Shown: one piece after another, positions 8,227 to 15,119 of the stretch
Position numbering within the stretch: the stretch's first letter is position 1
Layout of the letters: the number at the start of each line of letters is the position of its first letter
Assembly (NCBI GenBank): GCA_964484515.1
Contig: CAZAGT010000001.1
Span: forward strand, 1 to 47,674
Length of the DNA: 47,674 nucleotides
Source: CAZAGT01 sp964484515
GTDB lineage: Bacteria; Desulfobacterota; DSM-4660; Desulfatiglandales; HGW-15
Reading direction: 5' to 3'
The notes under the pieces: generated by a model
What the model was told of the DNA's origin: nothing
Databases searched by the model: none
What the model saw: only the letters and a program-made list of their open reading frames with translations
Translations under genes and position numbers: made by a program

Positions 8227-9477
8227 ATGATTACGTTCTCGCTCATATTGAATCTCCTACTCATTCTCACCGTGGCGTGGATCTTGGGGGTCATATTCAG
8301 CCGCTTCGGGTTACCCGTGATGCTGGGCGAACTCCTGGCCGGCGTCATTTTGGGCCCGCCCTTACTAGGAGTAGTCACTGCTTCACACGGAATAGAGATG
8401 CTGGCCGAGTTGGGGATTTTCTTCGTCATGTTTCATACGGGCATGGAAATGGATCCCAAAGAGCTTGCCGAGCATATCTGGCCTTCGCTCGCCGTTGCGG
8501 TGGGCGGTTTCGTCTTGCCTTTTGCCCTGGGGTATTTCGTGACCCGCCTTTTTGACGGAACGATATATCAATCTTTGTTTGTGGGGATGGGGGTCTCGAT
8601 CACGGCCATTGCGGTGCAAGCGGTTATCCTCCAGTCCATGCGGGTTAATCGGACCGCGATCGGGCATATCATCATGGGGGCCGCGATTGCGGATGACATC
8701 CTGGCCCTGATCGCATTATCCACGCTGCTGGGCTTGGCCAAGACGGGCAGCATTCAGCTCGTGGCACTGGCCAAGATCCTCTTTAAGGTCGGTGCCTTCT
8801 TTGGCGTCACCATTCTGATCGGTGAATTCATCATGCCGCGGCTCGTGGGGCGATTGATGAATGAAAGCAAAAAGGCTTTTATGTTCGCCATGACGTCGGC
8901 CCTGGCCATGGCCTACTTGGCTGAACTGGCAGGCCTCCACCTCATTATAGGTGCATTTCTGGCCGGGCAGTTTGTGAGAAGGGAGGTCGTGGACGAGCAT
9001 ATATACGAGTCCCTGAATAACCAGCTCTATGCAATAAGCTACGGCTTCCTGGTGCCGATCTTCTTTGCCTCCCTCTCTTTTCATCTGCACTTGACGTGGA
9101 GTTGGTCTTTTTGGGTATTCGCGGTGGCCCTCATCCTGGTAGCCATCCTCGGTAAACTCATCGGGTGCGGTCTCGGGGCGGCGGCATTCAAATACAGTTA
9201 CTGGGAATCGATGATCATTGGGTTTGGCATGAACGGCCGCGGGGCCGTGGAACTGGTGGTGGCGACAGTGGTTCTGAATCTCAGCGCCGGACTCATGGAG
9301 ACCAAGATCATAAGTGAGCCCCTGCTGACTCAGACGCAGTTTTCAGGGCTTGTCCTCATGGCGTTTATGACCACCCTCGTGGCCCCCATATCGTTGAAGT
9401 GGGCCGTTACAAAGACATGTCTGCCCGAGGAGAATGCGGATTTCTGTGTCCTTTGGGAGCAGAGTGCAAGCGCCTGA
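8227..9477 (+). CDS. CPA2-family cation:proton antiporter (Kef/NapA type)
   Basis: Integral membrane protein of 416 aa with about 12 predicted hydrophobic segments. It begins with V-I-F-S-R-F-G-L-P-V-M-L-G-E-L-L-A-G-V-I-L-G-P, the signature of the Na/H exchanger fold in Kef-like proteins, followed by L-G-I-F-F-V-M-F-H-T-G-M-E and, in the crossing helices, A-A-I-A-D-D-I-L-A-L-I-A, whose paired aspartates are the usual ion site. No C-terminal TrkA-N/RCK domain follows, so it is a plain antiporter rather than a KefB/C channel. GGAGG 5 bp before the ATG fixes the start. It stands alone, divergent from the lyase genes. Which cation it moves is unknown. Confidence 0.9.
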   Translation: MITFSLILNLLLILTVAWILGVIFSRFGLPVMLGELLAGVILGPPLLGVVTASHGIEMLAELGIFFVMFHTGMEMDPKELAEHIWPSLAVAVGGFVLPFALGYFVTRLFDGTIYQSLFVGMGVSITAIAVQAVILQSMRVNRTAIGHIIMGAAIADDILALIALSTLLGLAKTGSIQLVALAKILFKVGAFFGVTILIGEFIMPRLVGRLMNESKKAFMFAMTSALAMAYLAELAGLHLIIGAFLAGQFVRREVVDEHIYESLNNQLYAISYGFLVPIFFASLSFHLHLTWSWSFWVFAVALILVAILGKLIGCGLGAAAFKYSYWESMIIGFGMNGRGAVELVVATVVLNLSAGLMETKIISEPLLTQTQFSGLVLMAFMTTLVAPISLKWAVTKTCLPEENADFCVLWEQSASA

Positions 9478-9610
9478 AGCAGGATAATATCGCCTCTCTA
9501 CCGACAAGGCCGGGATGGTTCAAGGTTCGGAGTAGTCCCAACGCGTGTTCGTCCTACCTGCGTCGGAAACCGAAGAACGCTGCTGTTTGGCACTCCGGTT
9601 GATGCCGGGA

Positions 9611-10225
9611 TTAGAGAGCGCCACCCCCGCGCAGACCTTCCCGTACCGCGGCGGCGAACGTTGCGAGTTCATCGGTAGGCCTCTTACGGCCTTCTGCGTT
9701 TAACGACTCGAAAAATAATTTGCGCATTCCGGAGCTCAGTTCGAGCTGGACGCCCATTCTGCGGCGTCCGCGATTGCAGATATTTGCGGTGGCCTTCCCC
9801 TGCAACTCGGAGTTTTTGTGTGCCGCGACCTCGTATCCATACCGTTCGAGTGCGGCCCGGATATGTGCACCCAACCCTGTGTCTCTGCCTCCCAAGAAGA
9901 CAACGAGTTCTTTGCTGGCTTCACCGTGGATCGCCAATATATTATCGGCCGCCCGAACGATCTCCAGGCACCGGGGCTCATCAAAGTTGGTGCTCGTGAT
10001 GTGAAGACGTGCGTTGCCGCTGGTCTTCCTCCCTTCGAATGTGGCCAAGGACAGATCATCCTGCGCAATCTTTCTGGCCACTTCAGACGTACCCGGCTCA
10101 ATGCTCCCTCCATGGGGCGCCAAAACGGCAGTAGGCGACCCTTCTCTGGGAACAACATAGACGCTGAAATCGACGCCTTCGTGCTCCGCTTCTTTGAGTT
10201 CATCAAATGTCTTGTACACGTCCAT
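9611..10225 (-). CDS. poly-gamma-glutamate hydrolase family protein
   Basis: 204 aa, resembling the phage PghP/YmaC-type zinc hydrolases (PF05908) that cleave poly-gamma-glutamate. The family blocks are present in order: V-L-A-P-H-G-G-S-I-E-P-G-T-S-E (metal-binding H and E), I-T-S-T-N-F-D-E-P, A-I-H-G-E with the second metal histidine, G-G-R-D, and N-I-C-N-R-G-R-R-R-M-G-V-Q-L-E-L-S. There is no signal peptide. The ATG at 10225 has GGAG 6 bp before it; the frame is open a further nine codons. It stands between the antiporter gene and a scaffold gap. No capsule or polyglutamate synthesis gene lies nearby, so the natural substrate is open. Confidence 0.85.
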   Translation of the reverse strand: MDVYKTFDELKEAEHEGVDFSVYVVPREGSPTAVLAPHGGSIEPGTSEVARKIAQDDLSLATFEGRKTSGNARLHITSTNFDEPRCLEIVRAADNILAIHGEASKELVVFLGGRDTGLGAHIRAALERYGYEVAAHKNSELQGKATANICNRGRRRMGVQLELSSGMRKLFFESLNAEGRKRPTDELATFAAAVREGLRGGGAL

Positions 10226-10342
10226 CTTTTCTCCGCAATTGCACCGCCGCAATCGATGCAGGGCTCCTGAATGTCTTGCATGTAGGAAAGGGTTTTAGGC
10301 GCAGAGAGGTGTTCAGGAAGTGAGGCTCCGTTAAAACTGGGG

Positions 10343-10352
10343 NNNNNNNNNN
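10343..10352. other. assembly gap (10 N)
   Basis: Ten Ns join two contigs. The flanks (10253-10342 and 10353-10460) contain no recognisable gene. Synteny across the join rests on the scaffolding only. Confidence 0.98.
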
Positions 10353-10460
10353 ATGGTTTTTGGGCGCTTCGTGGTTTTCTGTATGGGCGGGGCGTTTAAA
10401 TGGGGGGCGCCTTTCGTGGCACGCGTCTTTTGGGGGGCCTCGAAGGTAGGCGGCGATTGA

Positions 10461-10859
10461 TTAGTCCGGATCCGGGGATACGTCCGGCTCCACTTGATAG
10501 GCGTTTGCGAGGCGATTGGTGCCGTTGAATACGTCCACGACCGCGACGATTTCGGCAACACCCTCATTGTCCAACCCGAGCCGCTTCACGGCGGCGCTGT
10601 GGGAGTGAATTCAGTATTCGCAGTTGTTCGTAATCGACACAGCCAGGGCGATGATCTCCTTTGTCAAGAGATCAAGCTTTCCCGGCCTCATGACGACCTT
10701 CAGTTTCTGCCAGGTGGCCTCCAGGTGATCCGGGTTGTGAGCCAGCGCCTGCCAGAATTTGGGCACAAAGTCGATCCCCTTGGTTGCCTTGATGTCCTCA
10801 TAGACCTCCTTGACCTTTCCCGTGGCCTCCGCGTCGGAGACCGTGCTGAAAAGCGTCAT
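10461..10859 (-). CDS. AhpD-like (carboxymuconolactone decarboxylase fold) putative selenoprotein, C-x-x-U
   Basis: 132 aa if the in-frame UGA at 10613-10611 is read as selenocysteine (residue 83); the gene then ends at TAA 10463-10461. The first part (V-K-E-V-Y-E-D-I-K, K-F-W-Q-A-L-A-H-N-P, K-E-I-I-A-L-A-V-S-I-T-N-N) is a CMD/AhpD domain, in which the next residues should be the redox motif C-x-x-C-x-x-x-H. Here they read C-E-Y-U-I-H-S-H, and the frame continues with S-A-A-V-K-R-L-G-L and A-E-I-V-A-V-V-D-V-F-N-G-T-N-R-L-A-N, the expected C-terminal half. The protein would be a thiol/selenol peroxidase-type reductase in the cytosol. AAGGAGG 7 bp before the ATG fixes the start. A premature stop is the alternative, but the clean downstream homology and hairpin argue against it. 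Confidence 0.85.
10580..10595 (-). promoter_or_regulatory. candidate bacterial SECIS hairpin of the AhpD-like gene
   Basis: On the minus strand GCCGC, loop CGUGAA, GCGGC forms a 5-bp GC stem inside the coding region. The loop starts 20 nt after the UGA and has G as its second base. These are the features expected of a SelB-binding bSECIS. The stem is short, and the base below it is mismatched. Confidence 0.55.
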
Positions 10860-10997
10860 ACCATGACCTCCTTAATCCTTTGATGAATTCCGGTGCAACC
10901 TATGCCAAAAGGGCGGTGGTGTCAAGCCGCGCCAGGTGTGAACAGATGTGGGCATGGGGATCACTCCTTGACAGGGAGCCGCGCGGCCCCTATGGTC

Positions 10998-11044
10998 CTA
11001 TAGGTGATTAGGTAGAAGGTAAAAGGTAGAAGGTAGAAGGCGGA
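10998..11044 (+). repeat. degenerate AAGGTAG tandem repeat within a 323-bp intergenic space
   Basis: About seven units of a 7-bp motif (consensus AAGGTAG, variants AAGGTAA, AAGGCGG, AAGGTGG) run in tandem. A shorter array of the same kind is at 27408-27425. The surrounding space (10860-11182), between the divergent AhpD-like and HMA genes, otherwise shows only the promoter at 11099-11128. Confidence 0.8.
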
Positions 11045-11098
11045 AGGTGGAAGGTAAGCGTTCATGGGTTCAAGGTTTGACGTTCAGGCTCAGGGACG

Positions 11099-11128
11099 TT
11101 GAACTTTGACTTCGCAAACGTCTATAAG
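11099..11128 (+). promoter_or_regulatory. sigma-70-type promoter candidate for the HMA selenoprotein gene
   Basis: TTGAAC (11099-11104), an 18-bp spacer and TATAAG (11123-11128) place a transcription start near 11135, about 48 nt ahead of the start codon. Confidence 0.45.
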
Positions 11129-11182
11129 ACGAAAAACGCGATAGAAGATGTGAAGGAAGCGATCAAATCAGAGGGGGAATGC

Positions 11183-11491
11183 ATGAGACAGAGGCGATGG
11201 GTTCGGATGGTTCTATTGGGAAGTATACTCGTGTTGTTGGCAGTTTCACAGGCGGTCTTGGCGGCTGAACGGATCGTGGAGTTCACTGTGCCGGGGTGCA
11301 GCTGACCGGGGACCGCCAGGAGAATAAGTTCTATTCTCAAGGGCATTGATGGCGTCATCGAGGTGGTGACTGATTATGAAAAACACACCGCTACGGTGAC
11401 CTTTGATGAAGACAAGACCGATCTGGCGACAATGAAGAAGGCCCTCGAAAAGGGGAAATACCCTGTTTCTGCAGAAAAGCTGTTGAATTGA
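11183..11491 (+). CDS. secreted MerP-like HMA-domain putative selenoprotein, C-x-U
   Basis: 102 aa if the UGA at 11303-11305 is read as selenocysteine (residue 41). Residues 1-28 are a signal peptide (positive M-R-Q-R-R-W-V-R, hydrophobic core, A-V-L-A-A-E). The mature part is a periplasmic heavy-metal-associated domain: I-V-E-F-T-V-P-G, then C-S-U-P, then T-A-R-R-I-S-S-I-L-K-G-I-D-G-V and T-A-T-V-T-F-D-E-D-K-T, ending in K-G-K-Y-P-V. In MerP the site is G-M-T-C-A-A-C-P; here the second cysteine is U and one residue is missing between the two ligands. GAGGGGG 6 bp before the ATG supports the start. It could bind a soft metal or act as a selenol redox carrier. It stands divergent to the AhpD-like gene and convergent to the rhodanese-cytochrome gene. 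Confidence 0.85.
11320..11338 (+). promoter_or_regulatory. candidate bacterial SECIS hairpin of the HMA gene
   Basis: GAGAAUA and UAUUCUC form a perfect 7-bp stem with the pentaloop AGUUC. The loop begins 21 nt after the UGA and contains G-U, as in known bSECIS apical loops. It lies wholly inside the coding sequence. Confidence 0.7.
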
Positions 11492-11513
11492 TCAGGACGT
11501 CGACGAAAACAAA

Positions 11514-11551
11514 GGCCCCGTTTCGCTGATGCGAAGCGGGGCCCTTTTATT
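11514..11551. terminator. bidirectional intrinsic terminator between convergent genes
   Basis: GGCCCCGTTTCGC and GCGAAGCGGGGCC form a 13-bp stem (one T-G wobble) around the loop TGAT. On the plus strand it is followed by CTTTTATT and on the minus strand by TTTGTTTTCG. It can therefore end the HMA transcript from the left and the rhodanese-cytochrome transcript from the right. Confidence 0.88.
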
Positions 11552-11577
11552 GTTACCAAAGCTCGTTCAGCGTACGC

Positions 11578-13197
11578 CTAATCGGCGTCCTCCTTGGCCC
11601 TCCAGCGCATTTCCTTGTCCATCTCCTTGATATCCGTCAAATCCCGCTGTAGCTCACTCCATCCGTACCAGAAGGCGTAATCCGGGTTGGCGTGAAAGGT
11701 CCCCTGGAAGGTCCGCATGCGATGTTCCATAAACATCAGAAACAGCCTTTGCTCGATAGGCGTCGGCGCGTCGTGGAACGCCAAAAGATCCGGGAACGGG
11801 TGGGCATAGTTTGCGGGCTTTTTGAGGATGCCGTCCTCGTAGAGATTGGCTACGATTCGGATCGCCTCAGCCAGCAGGATGTCGGCCTCTCTGATCATTT
11901 TGTCGCCCTTTTCCAGCTCCCCATTCGCGAACTTGCCGGAGTGGCATTGGCGGCAGGTCTTCAGCATCTTCTTACGTTCTTCATCCCAGGACTTCTGCGT
12001 GAGACGCACCACATCAGCGGCCTTGACCACCTCAAGACGCTCCGTAGGATTGCCCTCGGGATCAAGCACGCCATAAGCCTGCAAAATACTCTTGCGAGCC
12101 TCCGCCCACACCTTGTCCGCTGGCATGGGAAGTCGTACGGCGAGAAATCCCCAAGCCGTGCGGACCTCGTGATTGCCGTCCTGCATATGGCAGGTCTGGC
12201 AGGTCGGCGCGGATGCGTTTTCCGGCAGGAGTCGCTGTTGCTTCAACAGGAACCTGACCCCGTGCTTGGACGTAGAATACATCTCCCACTGGGGATGGTC
12301 AAAACCCATGTGGCAGGTCTGACAGGCCTGCGGCTGTTGAGCTTCCTTGACGGAGAAGGTGTGGCGGGTGTGGCACACGTCGCAAGAGGCGAGACCGAAA
12401 ATGCTCCCCTGCTCCATCAGATCGGCTATATCGGCCTTGCTCTTGAGGCCGAGTTTGTGGCAGCCGCCGCAGCCCTTCATCCCCTCCATCATGGCCATCG
12501 GCTGCCAATGGGCCGTCGGCATCGCCTTCATCGCCGACCAGGCCATGGCGTGTTTGCCGGACTTGAACTGGTTCCACTGGGGCTCATGACATTTGCCGCA
12601 CCAGTTCGGCTCGACCGGACGCACCAGGTCGACGTCGTCCTCGGACATATGATAGACGCCGTGGCAGACCGAACAGGTCACCAGGTTCTTGCTGTGCTTG
12701 CTGAGCTCCCAATCGGAGACGATGCCGGGCGTCACATCCAGGTGGCAGGTGACGCACTCGCGCTTTTGGACCAGTTTGATCTCCGTGGGGTAGTTGGCCT
12801 TGATCCACCGCCTGAGACCCCCCTTAAGGGCATAAACCTTCGTGAACCCTTTGGCTATCAGTTGACGCGCCACCCGGGCGCTGGTAGCTTCACCCGGTCA
12901 GGCGCAGTACGTAACAATGGTCTTGTCTTTGGGGTATTTGTCGGCCCACGCGTCGACGTTGTCGGGATCCTCGTGCACGGCCCCGGGTAGTTTCTGATTG
13001 ACCGTCTTCCACTGATCGCCGACAAGACAGTCGATGATGACAAGATCAGGATTCCCAAGCATGGCCTTGAGCTCCTCTTTCGGCATTCGGGGAGCGTCGC
13101 CAGCTTCATCGTCCTTTGCAGCCGGTGTATCGGTGCAAACTGCGACCAGCGCCACGGTCGCTACAGCAACGAGCGAAAGCAGTAAGAAGCGTCTCAT
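11578..13197 (-). CDS. secreted rhodanese (putative Sec) fused to octaheme HAO-like cytochrome c
   Basis: 539 aa if the UGA at 12900-12898 is read as selenocysteine (residue 100). After a signal segment (M-R-R-F-L-L-L to A-V-C, residues 1-21) comes a rhodanese domain (about 38-135) with L-V-I-I-D-C and the active-site loop Y-C-A-U-P-G-E-A-T-S-A-R; U takes the place of the catalytic cysteine. The frame continues through V-Y-A-L-K-G-G-L-R-R-W, the rhodanese C-terminus, and then eight C-x-x-C-H heme sites starting at about residues 148, 175, 200, 243, 272, 292, 333 and 415. The spacing, W-E-M-Y-S-T-S-K-H-G and the C-terminal H-A-N-P-D-Y-A-F-W-Y-G-W resemble octaheme hydroxylamine-oxidoreductase-like cytochromes. 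AAAGGAGG before ATG 13197 fixes the start. Periplasmic sulfur- or selenium-linked electron transfer is inferred. Without readthrough the cytochrome half would lack a signal peptide. Confidence 0.88.
12867..12881 (-). promoter_or_regulatory. candidate bacterial SECIS hairpin of the rhodanese-cytochrome gene
   Basis: On the minus strand GCGCC, loop CGGGU, GGCGC forms a perfect 5-bp stem. The loop starts 21 nt after the UGA, the same spacing as in the HMA gene, and contains GGGU. Confidence 0.6.
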
Positions 13198-13300
13198 GGA
13201 TCTCCTCCTTTGCTGAAGGTTCCAGGCCAAAAGGTGAATATTCGAAGACTACTCCCCTGAGCGGCGCAAGTCAACAAGAGTTGAAACAGCGCCCCTGGGT

Positions 13301-13894
13301 CTAAAGCTCAATTTCCTGCCGGATTACGGATCGAGGTAGGGCCCCGAGCGAGACCTTTTTGGCCGCCCGGGCCCCGGCACGGAGGGCCTTCACGTTCATC
13401 TCCAGGGTCTTCGGGGGGACCCGGGCCGACAGGGCGGCCTCAAGTTTCTTCAACGAGACCTCCCGGCAGAGAAAGGAGACGGCTCCCAAGGCCACCATGT
13501 TGGCCACGAGTTCTTTGCCCACTTCCTTGCGGGCGATAGGGGTGAAAGGGATCGCCACGACGCGGTCCGTAGGGGCCTGCTCCACCAGCGAGGAGTCGAC
13601 GACCAGCAGTCCGTCCGGCTTGAGATCGGGAAAATGGGCGTCGCAGGCGGCCTGATTCATGGCCACGAGCATATCGAGCTTGATGGCCTTGGGATAGTCG
13701 ATCTCGTTGTTGCTGATGACGACGTCGGCCTGACTGCTTCCACCCCGGGCCTCCGGGCCATAGCTTTGGGTTTGACAGACATACTTGCCGTCATAGACGC
13801 CCGCGGCCTCCGCCAGCACGAGGGCGGCCATGAGGATCCCTTGCCCTCCCGAACCACTGAATCGAATCTCGTAGCGATCTTTCTCCATTGGCAT
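13301..13894 (-). CDS. korC: 2-oxoacid:ferredoxin oxidoreductase, gamma subunit (KorC-like)
   Basis: 197 aa gamma subunit of a four-subunit 2-oxoacid:ferredoxin oxidoreductase. Hallmarks are I-R-F-S-G-S-G-G-Q-G-I at the start, then Q-T-Q-S-Y-G-P-E-A-R-G-G, the substrate-side loop of KorC/PorC subunits, and M-N-Q-A-A-C-D. The complex decarboxylates a 2-oxoacid to acyl-CoA and CO2, reducing ferredoxin. It is separated from korB by 283 bp containing a dispersed repeat, which is unusual inside this operon. The ATG at 13894 follows TTAGGGTTA; another ATG two codons later is possible. The rhodanese-cytochrome gene begins 103 bp downstream on the same strand. Confidence 0.88.
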   Translation of the reverse strand: MPMEKDRYEIRFSGSGGQGILMAALVLAEAAGVYDGKYVCQTQSYGPEARGGSSQADVVISNNEIDYPKAIKLDMLVAMNQAACDAHFPDLKPDGLLVVDSSLVEQAPTDRVVAIPFTPIARKEVGKELVANMVALGAVSFLCREVSLKKLEAALSARVPPKTLEMNVKALRAGARAAKKVSLGALPRSVIRQEIEL

Positions 13895-14008
13895 TAACCC
13901 TAATGCAGCATAAACAACACGGCGAAAATTGTGAGAAGACAAAAATGGCAGAACTCTACGTCGTTTTAGATGTTAATCTTGGATGTTATTGGCAATGAGA
14001 TTCAAGCG

Positions 14009-14160
14009 ACCCAAAAGACGCCCTGTTGTTTACCCTCCCGCCTTCGCTATGGCTTCGGCGTGGCAAGCCGGGAAAGCCGATAGTGCCGCATCTTCGGCGT
14101 TGTCAAGGGCTCGCAGTAGCGTACTACGGCTTCACCCATGACGCCTTGAATCTGCATCAT
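14009..14160 (-). repeat. ~150-bp dispersed structured repeat, copy 2 (inverted)
   Basis: Reverse complement of this segment aligns with 7393-7545. The outer blocks are almost identical; GTAG/CTAC in the main hairpin is kept, while GTCATGGG against CCCTTGAC has one mismatch. It fills about half of the korB-korC gap (13895-14177). Confidence 0.75.
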
Positions 14161-14177
14161 TCTCAGCTTTTGCATCA

Positions 14178-15023
14178 TCAGGGTCCACCTTCGGGGGCCT
14201 GCCTGGCCCGATCCCGGATCTTCTGGTATTCCTCGGTGTAGATCGGTTTTTCCTCGTCAGCCAGGATCCCGATCGTGAATTTGTCCTTGAGATCGTCCGG
14301 TGCCATAGCTTGGGCCTTCTGGATGTTAATCGCGCGATCCCGCAGCCATTTCATCATCGTCACCGGATCGGCCATGTCGTTTCGTCTTCCAAATTGAACG
14401 TGACAGTTGGACATGACCTCCAGGACACTGAACCCCCGTTTCTGCAGTCCTTTGACCATAAGGTCCTCAAGGAGTTGGCCGTGATAGACCGTGCCGCGCG
14501 CGACGAAATCGGCCCCCGCGGTCACCGCCAGCTCCGCGATCGAAAAGGCGTGTTCGATATGGCCGTAATGGGATGTGGTCGCATAACGACCGTAAGGGGT
14601 TGTGGGTGAGTGTTGCCCGCCGGTCATGCCGTAGATCTGATTGTTGATAATGATCGCATTCAGATCCAGATTCCTGCGCGCCGCATGGATGAAGTGATTA
14701 CCGCCGATAGCGGTTGCGTCTCCGTCACCCATGATGGTGATCACCGTGAGCGAAGGCTTTGCGAGCTTGACACCGGTGGCAAAGGTCAAGGCGCGCCCAT
14801 GGGTGGTATGAAGGGTATTGAAATCGACGTAGACGGGCATGCGTCCGGAACAGCCGATGCCTGAGGCGAGGACGATCTCGTCCTTGGACAGCCCCGAACG
14901 ATCAATAGCGCGAATGAGCGCCCCCAGGACGATGCCGTTGCCGCATCCGGGGCACCAGACGTGTGGGAACTTCTTATCGTGGCGCAGGTACTTGTGGATG
15001 AGTTTCGTGACTTCTACGGGCAT
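14178..15023 (-). CDS. korB: 2-oxoacid:ferredoxin oxidoreductase, beta subunit (KorB-like, TPP-binding)
   Basis: 281 aa. It binds thiamine pyrophosphate: F-P-H-V-W-C-P-G-C-G-N-G-I-V near the N-terminus, A-S-G-I-G-C-S-G-R-M-P, T-T-H-G-R-A-L-T-F-A-T-G and the TPP motif G-D-G-D-A-T-A-I-G-G-N-H-F-I-H-A-A-R-R-N ending in N-N-Q-I-Y-G-M-T-G-G-Q. This pattern is that of 2-oxoglutarate/2-oxoacid enzymes rather than pyruvate:ferredoxin oxidoreductase. CAGGAG before the ATG supports the start. It follows korA by 96 bp. Confidence 0.92.
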   Translation of the reverse strand: MPVEVTKLIHKYLRHDKKFPHVWCPGCGNGIVLGALIRAIDRSGLSKDEIVLASGIGCSGRMPVYVDFNTLHTTHGRALTFATGVKLAKPSLTVITIMGDGDATAIGGNHFIHAARRNLDLNAIIINNQIYGMTGGQHSPTTPYGRYATTSHYGHIEHAFSIAELAVTAGADFVARGTVYHGQLLEDLMVKGLQKRGFSVLEVMSNCHVQFGRRNDMADPVTMMKWLRDRAINIQKAQAMAPDDLKDKFTIGILADEEKPIYTEEYQKIRDRARQAPEGGP

Positions 15024-15119
15024 ACTCTGCTCCTGGATCTCAGTAAATCCCCCCGACGCTCGGCCCTGCGATGGGATTGCGAAAAAATCTCAAAAAACCT
15101 CGGGAGTCGCCAAGCATAA

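Noticed and set aside
9736..10281. Minus-strand frame beginning with a C-I-D-C-G-G motif
   Set aside because: It overlaps the poly-gamma-glutamate hydrolase in another frame and loses any pattern after the first 20 residues.
11692..12990. 432-codon open frame on the plus strand
   Set aside because: Antisense to the eight-heme cytochrome; its His/Gly/Leu-rich product reflects complementary codons of a GC-rich gene.
10461..13197. Reading the three UGA-interrupted genes as pseudogenes or sequencing errors
   Set aside because: Each UGA falls on the functional cysteine, frames stay open and homologous after it, and hairpins are placed alike. A pseudogene reading would need three coincidences.
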